A stretch of 6,935 nucleotides of DNA. Source: Candidatus Poseidoniaceae archaeon. GTDB lineage: Archaea > Thermoplasmatota > Poseidoniia > Poseidoniales > Poseidoniaceae. Position numbers and translations under genes: made by a program. Within the stretch, counting starts at the first letter, position 1. Each line of letters starts with the position of its first letter. The stretch covers positions 1 to 6,935 of the forward strand of contig DUKK01000192.1 in assembly GCA_013329355.1 (NCBI GenBank), written 5' to 3'. Below are positions 1 through 5,576 of the stretch, one piece after another. The notes under the pieces were generated by a model. It did not search any database, was not told the origin of the DNA, and saw nothing but the letters and a program-made list of their open reading frames with translations.

Positions 1-392
1 GAGCCGGCACCAGGCTCAGTAACGCAATATGCTGAGATTTCACCATCACAAACTCGCCTCAAGAATTTATGTTTCTGTTCCTCGGTACCCCCATAAATGA
101 GCGGATGGCAAGCCAGCATCGTAACTCCCGTGATGGTGGCAAATCCCGGATCACCACGACCTAGTTCTTCATTGATCATAACCTCATCCAAGTAACTTAG
201 TCCAAGACCACCATATTGCTGAGGTATTGTGCAATTGAGTAAGCCCAGTTCCCGCGCTTTGTGAATAGCTGCTTCCGGAAATACCCCATTGCGGTCCCAT
301 TCTTCGGCATTTGGAATCAATTCATCGTCAGCAAACATCCTTGCTAACTCGACCAACATATCCTGCTCTTCTGTCAAAGTAAAGTCGACCAT
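1..392 (-). CDS. Acyl-CoA dehydrogenase, N-terminal part (cut by window edge)
   Basis: This is the first 130 codons of an FAD-dependent acyl-CoA dehydrogenase; the 3' part lies beyond position 1. The family oxidises acyl-CoA to trans-2-enoyl-CoA and hands electrons to an electron-transfer flavoprotein. Visible in the translation are the all-helical N-terminal domain opening (MVDFTLTEEQDMLVELARMF), the conserved patch around residues 57-65 (PQQYGGLGL), the E-L-G-R-G-D-P-G region at 76-83, GGTEEQKHKFL at 101-111, and the start of the FAD/substrate signature YCVTEPGAG at 122-130, where the window ends. The ATG at 392-390 is the only ATG before an in-frame stop at 413-411, and the protein begins as the family usually does. 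The catalytic glutamate and C-terminal domain are not in view, so chain-length or branched-chain specificity cannot be told. The EtfD-like gene at 3406-5454 is a plausible downstream electron acceptor in the same pathway. Family call is sure; substrate is unknown. Confidence 0.95.
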   Translation of the reverse strand, partial: MVDFTLTEEQDMLVELARMFADDELIPNAEEWDRNGVFPEAAIHKARELGLLNCTIPQQYGGLGLSYLDEVMINEELGRGDPGFATITGVTMLACHPLIYGGTEEQKHKFLRRVCDGEISAYCVTEPGAG

Positions 393-414
393 GTTGCTAG
401 GCAAAAACGCTTAC

Positions 415-440
415 ATTTAATCTATATGTTAAGATTAAAT
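415..440 (-). promoter_or_regulatory. AT-rich 9-bp inverted repeat in the acyl-CoA dehydrogenase promoter region
   Basis: In the 107-bp gap between cysS and the acyl-CoA dehydrogenase, ATTTAATCT (415-423) and AGATTAAAT (432-440) form a perfect 9-bp inverted repeat with an 8-bp spacer. On the minus strand the spacer reads TAACATAT, so the dyad also contains the best TATA-like sequence in the gap, about 25-35 bp upstream of the ATG. That position suits a short-leader or leaderless archaeal transcript. The dyad could be an operator for a repressor that covers the TATA element, or only AT-rich promoter DNA. The rest of the gap holds an 8-bp palindrome CAGCGCTG (449-456) and no clear terminator for cysS. 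Confidence 0.45.
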
Positions 441-499
441 TGCAAATTCAGCGCTGTGTTAATACCATATTTTCTAACCACTGAATAGGGTCATACAAA

Positions 500-1987
500 C
501 TACGCTAAATCCCACTTAGGGCCATCTGGTGAATCTGTAACTATTACGCCCATTGAGTTTAGTTCATCACGGATGAGATCGGCTTTTGCCCAATCTTTGT
601 TGGCTCTTGCTTCAGTTCGTTCGGCTAGGAGTTGTTCAACTTTTTCTGCCATCCCAGCTTTGCGCGGATCCTCCTCAGGTTCGATAAGCGCAAATTCTCT
701 AGTCGGCAAAATCCCCAAAACTGCCCCAGCTGATTCTTCTAGCCAATCAACTGCATAATGAGCGAATGCGTCACGATCTGTGTCATCCAGACCACCACCT
801 AGAATCTTGGATATTTCACGCACGCCACCAAGGACCTTTGCGACTGCATCACGTGAATTAAAATCATCATCCATGGCTTTAGCAAAACCTTCGCCTATCT
901 TTTCCAACATCGCCAGTGACTTGATTAGTGGTTGCTGTGAAGTAATATCGGGTTGTGGTAGTGCTATTGGTGACTGAGTTGTCATCCCTTTCAAGGCGTT
1001 GATGTAGCATTCTAATACACGGTTGTAATTACGCTCTGCATCCTTTAGTAGCGACTCATTCATATCAATTGGTGATCGGTAGTGTGCGTTAATGAGAGCA
1101 AATCTCAACACCATTGCGTCGATTTGTTGTAATATATCTTTGATAGTCCAAAAATTTCCTAAGGACTTACTCATTTTTTCCCCATCGATGTTGACAAAAC
1201 CATTGTGCAACCAATGGTGAACTATCGGAGTACATCCAGTGTGGCATTCACCTTGAAAAATTTCCGCCTCATGATGCGGGAAACGTAAATCATGACCTCC
1301 ACCGTGAATATCGAATTGTTGACCGAAATGGTCTAAGGACATTGCCGTACATTCAATGTGCCAACCTGGCCTACCTGGTCCCCAAGGAGAGTCCCACGTC
1401 GGTTCATCAGGCTTGGCTGCCTTCCACAAAGCAAAATCCTTGTGATCTTGTTTGCCAGAACCAGTATCCTCAACACGACCGCCAGCACCAGAGCGAACCG
1501 AATCAATGTTTTGGCCAGTTAGTTGTCCATATTTCTCAGGAGCTGAGTTTACGGCAAAATAAACTCCATCATCAGCAGAATATGCGTGTCCTTTGGCAAT
1601 TAGATCTTCAGTAATTCTAATCATATCATCCACATATTCGGTACACCGAGGGTAATCATCAGCCCTCAGGATGTTTAACGCATCCATATCCTCGTAATAT
1701 CCAGCAATATTTTCATCCACTAGCTTGCGCCAATCCTTGCCAGTTTCATTGGCCCGCTTGATTATTTTATCATCAATATCAGTGAAGTTCTGTACGTAAT
1801 GAACGTCATATCCTGAGGCTTCTAACCAGCGATGAATCAAGTCAAAGGATAGGTAACAGCGAGCATGTCCAAGATGACATTTATCGTAAACTGTAACACC
1901 ACAAACATACATTGAAACTTTTCCCGGTTCCATAGTGCGGAATGGAACTTTTTCTCGACGACGCGTGTCGTGCACTCGCAAAGGCAT
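500..1987 (-). CDS. cysS: Cysteinyl-tRNA synthetase
   Basis: This class I aminoacyl-tRNA synthetase charges tRNA-Cys with cysteine, using ATP, in the cytoplasm. The 495-residue protein has the HIGH motif as HLGH (38-41) and the KMSKS loop intact (271-275). The zinc ligands that select cysteine are all present with the family spacing: C29 (in YVCGVT), C213 (in HIECTAM), H238 and E242 (in FPHHEAE). The C-terminal helical region ends in the usual block of the family (DWAKADLIRDELNSMGV, then a D-x-P-D-G-P-K-W tail). The frame stays open upstream to 2152, but the family N-terminus begins at the ATG at 1987-1985 (MPLRVHDTRRREKVPF); the 55 upstream residues do not resemble a synthetase and overlap the divergent gene. 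The stop is TAG at 502-500. Full length, no broken motifs. It is transcribed away from the membrane protein gene, with a possible TATA element at 2026-2034. Confidence 0.97.
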   Translation of the reverse strand: MPLRVHDTRRREKVPFRTMEPGKVSMYVCGVTVYDKCHLGHARCYLSFDLIHRWLEASGYDVHYVQNFTDIDDKIIKRANETGKDWRKLVDENIAGYYEDMDALNILRADDYPRCTEYVDDMIRITEDLIAKGHAYSADDGVYFAVNSAPEKYGQLTGQNIDSVRSGAGGRVEDTGSGKQDHKDFALWKAAKPDEPTWDSPWGPGRPGWHIECTAMSLDHFGQQFDIHGGGHDLRFPHHEAEIFQGECHTGCTPIVHHWLHNGFVNIDGEKMSKSLGNFWTIKDILQQIDAMVLRFALINAHYRSPIDMNESLLKDAERNYNRVLECYINALKGMTTQSPIALPQPDITSQQPLIKSLAMLEKIGEGFAKAMDDDFNSRDAVAKVLGGVREISKILGGGLDDTDRDAFAHYAVDWLEESAGAVLGILPTREFALIEPEEDPRKAGMAEKVEQLLAERTEARANKDWAKADLIRDELNSMGVIVTDSPDGPKWDLA

Positions 1988-2018
1988 TTGAAACAGACGA
2001 CGGTGTTCACCATTACAC

Positions 2019-2777
2019 TTGAAGGTTATAGATACGATTGGTCTCGGAGTGACTGGTGTTGCAGTGCGAAATGCCTCAAACGGGTTCATTATCGGCGGCA
2101 AATTAATTCCCGACCGACTGATTATCCGGACCAGTTGGCTACTGCCAACCATAGTTGTGCCAATTTCGATGATAATCCATGTCTTGGCAGGTAATGCACG
2201 AGACTTCCCCTTTTTTATCTCTGAGGCAGATTATCCAGGGTTAGAACGACTGATTTTCACCACTGGCTTGGCTATATCAGGGCCCATTCAGATGCTGTTC
2301 GCTTATCGAATGTGGTTTGAATATCGTAAAATTAAGCCTAGTAAACTACTCACTATCGCACTCTGCTGCGGCCTATTTACCGGAGCAAATCTGTTTGTTA
2401 TGTCATTCTCGGACATGTATGACCATTTTGTCCTCCACGTAATTACCGCATCAATGGTATTCCAAGTTGGGATGGTCTGGGCGGTTGTTTCTCACTTTGC
2501 AATCCCCAACGCAAATCTCCGTGGAAAACGGTTGCGAAGACTAAGTATTCTGGTATCGGTGGTCTCTTATGTAATAATGAATAACGCCGTCGTCAAAGCA
2601 ATCAACGACCTAGAAGAATACGGCCTCAGTGATGATACAATATTCACTCTCGACCGGATACAACATGCAATCGATGTCGCAGCATATGCAGAATATGCAC
2701 TCTTTGTTGGGTTGATTTTGTGTCTTTATTCCTTTGAGCAGGATTTTATTGCCCTCTCAAAATCAGTCGAGGAGTGA
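2019..2777 (+). CDS. Frag1/DRAM/Sfk1-family six-helix membrane protein (start uncertain)
   Basis: This is an integral membrane protein of up to 252 residues with six hydrophobic segments near 38-58, 77-98, 108-129, 133-160, 174-196 and 216-238. Two places resemble the Frag1/DRAM/Sfk1 family: the loop after helix 1 (FFISEADYPGLERLIF, like the family's P-x-I-S-D-x-G ... P-E-x-x-I-F) and the last helix with its tail (AEYALFVGLILCLYSFEQDF, like the family's C-E-W ... S-F-x-x-D-F). Eukaryotic members act in autophagy, GPI-anchor remodelling or lipid signalling; the role in archaea is not known, and no enzymatic motif is visible. The start is unsure. No ATG occurs before codon 51. TTG at 2019 gives the longest frame, while GTG at 2049 or 2064 is equally possible and keeps all helices. 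The stop lies 15 bp inside the convergent amidotransferase gene. Coding is well supported; the family call is good but rests on recalled motifs. Confidence 0.75.
   Translation: MKVIDTIGLGVTGVAVRNASNGFIIGGKLIPDRLIIRTSWLLPTIVVPISMIIHVLAGNARDFPFFISEADYPGLERLIFTTGLAISGPIQMLFAYRMWFEYRKIKPSKLLTIALCCGLFTGANLFVMSFSDMYDHFVLHVITASMVFQVGMVWAVVSHFAIPNANLRGKRLRRLSILVSVVSYVIMNNAVVKAINDLEEYGLSDDTIFTLDRIQHAIDVAAYAEYALFVGLILCLYSFEQDFIALSKSVEE
2026..2034. promoter_or_regulatory. TATA-like element between the divergent cysS and membrane-protein genes
   Basis: TTATAGATA on the plus strand reads TATCTATAA on the minus strand. It lies about 43 bp upstream of the cysS ATG, so with normal archaeal spacing cysS would have a leader of roughly 15 nt. 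It is the clearest TATA-like sequence near either 5' end. It lies inside the first codons of the longest plus-strand frame (TTG at 2019). If it also drives the plus-strand gene, translation of that gene must begin further downstream, for example at GTG 2064. Assigned from position and composition only. Confidence 0.35.
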
Positions 2778-3401
2778 TTGTTTGACGTTAACTATACTTT
2801 GTGTCATATCAAATACATCCGCTTCTTCTTTCGTCATGTCACCAAGTCGAATCGCTTCGGATAGTATACGGGGTGTCGCTTCAGGATGATACTGAACTGT
2901 TCTAATCGGCCTACTTGGATGCTCACAAGCCGCAATGGGGCAGTGCTCTGCGGAAGCTATGACGCTTAACTCACCTGAATCGACTACGTGGTCTTGATGA
3001 GTGAATACCGCATTGACTTGTGAGCCGTCAGCATAATTCACTTTGCTAACAAAATGACTCCCTTCTTTCGCCCGTTCCACTCTGCCGCCGAGGGCTGCGG
3101 CAATTATTTGATGGCCAAAACATATTCCGATTATTGGTACTGTTGCATTGCGAACCAGTTCTGCAACCTCATCCATCCAAGGCTCCCAAGACGATACGTT
3201 TCGCCTCGACCCTGTTATTACAATAAAATCACACAGGACTGGAAAATCTACTTCCCTACCAAAGCCATAATCAGTCCGAGTGTCAGTATGGGGGGACCAA
3301 AGCAGGACTTCAGGATTATCAAAATGGGAAATTATTTCTCGAACTCCCTCTTTACCAAACGCCTGTCTTTCGGCGAGTAAATCAACCACCAACAAGCGCA
3401 T
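2763..3401 (-). CDS. Stand-alone class I glutamine amidotransferase (GMP synthase-like)
   Basis: This 212-residue protein is a triad (class I) glutamine amidotransferase, which hydrolyses glutamine and passes ammonia to a partner or domain. The nucleophile elbow GICFGHQ places the catalytic cysteine at C94. The His-Glu pair is H172 and E174 in VQYHPEAT. The strand ITGS at 62-65 and FTHQDHV at 133-139 also match the fold. No synthetase domain is attached, so it is either a glutaminase subunit for an unseen partner or a member of the group acting on gamma-glutamyl compounds. The best start is the ATG at 3401-3399 (MRLLVVDLL), 4 bp after the stop of the FeS oxidoreductase, so the two are very probably co-transcribed. 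An upstream 16-residue basic extension is open but lies inside that gene and does not look like the fold. It resembles the GMP synthase glutaminase subunit, but the trace is too divergent to call it guaA. Confidence 0.88.
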   Translation of the reverse strand: MRLLVVDLLAERQAFGKEGVREIISHFDNPEVLLWSPHTDTRTDYGFGREVDFPVLCDFIVITGSRRNVSSWEPWMDEVAELVRNATVPIIGICFGHQIIAAALGGRVERAKEGSHFVSKVNYADGSQVNAVFTHQDHVVDSGELSVIASAEHCPIAACEHPSRPIRTVQYHPEATPRILSEAIRLGDMTKEEADVFDMTQSIVNVKQSLLD

Positions 3402-3405
3402 ATTA

Positions 3406-5454
3406 TCAGGCTTCCGCAGCTTCTTGTGCTTCGGTTTTCTTAGCCTCAATTACGGCGTCATTAGCTTTCAGTTGTTCCCAAACAATCTCTGCTATATCTT
3501 TGACTTCCATATCGGAACCAATTGCTGACAAACCGTCAGTTATCATCGTCGAACAAAATGGGCAGCCGACCGCAACAGTATCTGCTCCCGTTTCAGCAAG
3601 TTCCTTGGAACGGATGATGTTAACACGATCATATCCTTCGTCAACATGCTCTTCCATCCACATCTGTGCGCCACCAGCACCACAGCAGAATGAGTTTTTG
3701 CCAGTTCGCTCGGTTTCAATATCAACCCCGCCAATGGCATTTCTCGGCGCATCTAGTTCGCCCCCGATTCTGCCGAGATAGCATGGGTCGTGATAGGTCA
3801 CTGAACCATCATGTTTAGGTCTGGGTAATTTACCAGCCACTTGTAGATGGTCTATCAGTTGGGAGTGGTGCATAACTTCGATATCCTGTCCGCCGTAGTC
3901 CTTGTACTCCTTGCCTAATGTGTGGAAGCAGTGTGGACACGATGAAACTATTTTTTTCACGCCGATTTCTTCAAAGGTCGCTAGATTTGTCTCTGCCAGC
4001 ATTTGGAATAAATACTCATTGCCTGCGCGTCGTGCTGCGTCGCCGCTACAGCCCTCTTGCATGCCAAGGATTCCAACATCAAGTCCCGCCTCTTTCATGA
4101 TGTTGATTGTATCCCGAGCCACTTTCTTATTGCGTTCATCAAAAGAGGCTGCGCAGCCAGCGAAGTAGATGTATTCCGCTGGTTCTGCAACTTTCACATC
4201 CAAGTCTGCAGCCCAGTCACCACGCTCATGTGACGGCAAACCGTAAGGATTTGAGTCTGATTCTAAATTCTCAATTGTCGCCATCAATGGCATAACGGTG
4301 TCCTCAACCCGCTCATCAAACTCCATTCTTTCCATCATTAGATGACGGCGAGCGTCCGTTAACTTGGGCACATGATCGATGTATATTGGGCAGGCCTCTA
4401 CACAAGCATGGCAGGTCGTGCAGGCCCAGATGGATTCTTCACCGAACTTAGCGATGATGTCGTCTTCTGGAGTCTCTCCCTCCATCAGAGTGGTGTAGTT
4501 TTCGTTTGCATAATTCCTGACGTCATGAATTATTTGCATAGGGTTGAGGGCCTTGCCGGAGGCGTATGCTGGACATACGTCTTGACACCGTGCACAAGAC
4601 GTGCAAGCCCAGCCGTCGATAAGATTACGCCAAGTCAAGTCAGTGTAGTTTGCCGTTCCAAATGATTCAACATCTAACTCATCCAAAAGCACTGCTTTGC
4701 CTGATTCGTCAACTTGCATTGGCTCCATAGTTGCCATCGGGCGCATGTCATGGAAGAATACATTGGGCAGTGCCATGACCAAGTGCATGTGTTTCGATAG
4801 CGGTATCAAGAACATAAATGTCGCAATTGCCAGCATGTGGGCCCAATAAGCACCGACCACCAAAGCAGTTGAGGGCACGATGGTATTGGCTACCCACGCG
4901 CCGATTGGCTCATAGGTTGAGGAGACTCCAGCCTCACCCGCTTCAACGAAAAATGAGGTAACGGTAATTGTCATTATCAAAAGGAGGATAATGTTACCTT
5001 CAAGCTGTGATTTTCCTTTCAATTTCTCTGGAGTAAAAACTACTCTCCGAGTCAAAGCCGCAACACAGCCTACCAGGGCAATGGTATAGCCAGTCTCAAC
5101 CATCAAGTTCCATGGACCTTTTACTACTGCTGGCATAAAACTATGTGAAAACCAGTTGGCAGTAGCCAGGTCAAACATATCGGTGGATAGCATCAGGAAT
5201 CCCCAGAACATCAAGACATGAATGCCACCAGCAACCTTGTCCTCTAGAACTTTCTTTTGGCCTAACCAACCAGTAGCAACTTCCTTGATTCTTGTTGGCC
5301 AGTTATCAAATCTATTATCCGCTTTACCAATCATCACTAGTCGGGTGGCTTTCCACACCTGATAGGAAAAAAATGAGACTGACACTGCGCCGATTACTGC
5401 CAGTATTGCCCATCCTGGAATGGGACCATAATCCATCTGTAATGGGTGTTCCAT
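3406..5454 (-). CDS. Membrane FeS oxidoreductase, HdrD/EtfD-like, with cytochrome b-type membrane domain
   Basis: This 682-residue protein probably carries electrons between a soluble donor and membrane quinone. Domains in order: five hydrophobic segments (about 14-36, 73-94, 114-136, 153-173, 190-220), like the HdrE/NarI cytochrome b fold, with candidate haem-ligand histidines H79, H206, H222 and H224; two [4Fe-4S] ferredoxin motifs, C284-C287-C290-C294 and C345-C348-C351-C355; then two CCG (HdrD/GlpC-type) domains. The first CCG domain has C434, C469, C506 and C509, with GCSG in place of CCG. The second is complete: C558, C590-C591, C631 and C634. The tail (about 664-682) is Ala/Glu/Lys-rich. 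This layout is that of the EtfD-type ETF:quinone oxidoreductase, which serves acyl-CoA dehydrogenases; an acyl-CoA dehydrogenase gene lies at 1-392. A heterodisulfide or other thiol partner cannot be excluded. The ATG at 5454 is chosen; an internal Met at residue 7 is an alternative. The amidotransferase follows after 4 bp. Confidence 0.9.
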   Translation of the reverse strand: MEHPLQMDYGPIPGWAILAVIGAVSVSFFSYQVWKATRLVMIGKADNRFDNWPTRIKEVATGWLGQKKVLEDKVAGGIHVLMFWGFLMLSTDMFDLATANWFSHSFMPAVVKGPWNLMVETGYTIALVGCVAALTRRVVFTPEKLKGKSQLEGNIILLLIMTITVTSFFVEAGEAGVSSTYEPIGAWVANTIVPSTALVVGAYWAHMLAIATFMFLIPLSKHMHLVMALPNVFFHDMRPMATMEPMQVDESGKAVLLDELDVESFGTANYTDLTWRNLIDGWACTSCARCQDVCPAYASGKALNPMQIIHDVRNYANENYTTLMEGETPEDDIIAKFGEESIWACTTCHACVEACPIYIDHVPKLTDARRHLMMERMEFDERVEDTVMPLMATIENLESDSNPYGLPSHERGDWAADLDVKVAEPAEYIYFAGCAASFDERNKKVARDTINIMKEAGLDVGILGMQEGCSGDAARRAGNEYLFQMLAETNLATFEEIGVKKIVSSCPHCFHTLGKEYKDYGGQDIEVMHHSQLIDHLQVAGKLPRPKHDGSVTYHDPCYLGRIGGELDAPRNAIGGVDIETERTGKNSFCCGAGGAQMWMEEHVDEGYDRVNIIRSKELAETGADTVAVGCPFCSTMITDGLSAIGSDMEVKDIAEIVWEQLKANDAVIEAKKTEAQEAAEA

Positions 5455-5472
5455 GATATCCCCTTGTCGGTG

Positions 5473-5482
5473 CTAATATAGC
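5473..5482 (-). promoter_or_regulatory. Putative TATA box of the FeS oxidoreductase-amidotransferase unit
   Basis: The minus strand reads GCTATATTAG, centred about 24 bp upstream of the ATG at 5454. With standard archaeal TATA-to-start spacing this predicts a leaderless or nearly leaderless mRNA. A second AT-rich stretch (CTTATTATC on the minus strand, 5484-5492) could serve instead and would give a leader of about 8 nt. A run of four G (minus strand 5463-5460) lies 5 nt before the ATG but is a poor ribosome-binding site. Confidence 0.5.
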
Positions 5483-5521
5483 GGATAATAAGGCATCTAT
5501 TGAAGTCACCGTATCAAAGCA

Positions 5522-5531
5522 CAAATAAAAC
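5522..5531 (+). promoter_or_regulatory. Possible TATA-like element for mevalonate kinase
   Basis: CAAATAAAAC lies about 50 bp upstream of the mevalonate kinase ATG and is the most TATA-like plus-strand sequence in the 122-bp divergent gap. It would place transcription start near 5552 with a leader of about 25 nt. In that leader GGTG (5567-5570), 6 nt before the ATG, could pair with CACC of the 16S rRNA tail. Weak match; a leaderless start from a poorer element near 5547-5555 is possible. Confidence 0.25.
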
Positions 5532-5576
5532 CACATGGTGAGGCTACCATACAAGCAGGCATAGTGGGTGTGTTGA

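Noticed and set aside
1342..1614. Plus-strand open frame opposite cysS
   Set aside because: Shadow of cysS: Gln/His/Pro-rich translation without domain features.
1988..2152. Open frame extending cysS by 55 residues at its N-terminus
   Set aside because: The family N-terminus begins at the ATG at 1987; the extension has no synthetase features and runs over the divergent membrane protein gene.
3054..3380. Plus-strand open frames opposite the amidotransferase
   Set aside because: Shadow frames; the minus-strand gene has its full catalytic triad and ordinary composition.
3402..3449. 16-residue upstream extension of the amidotransferase (basic, K/R-rich)
   Set aside because: It lies within the end of the FeS oxidoreductase gene, and the fold's first strand begins right at the ATG at 3401.
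5537..5552. Short inverted repeat ATGGT/ACCAT in the mvk upstream region as an operator
   Set aside because: Arms of only 5 bp with a 6-bp spacer are expected by chance in a gap of this size.
5324..5554. Minus-strand open frame across the 5' end of the FeS oxidoreductase and the divergent gap
   Set aside because: It overlaps a well-supported gene in another frame, has no recognisable features and no promoter of its own.
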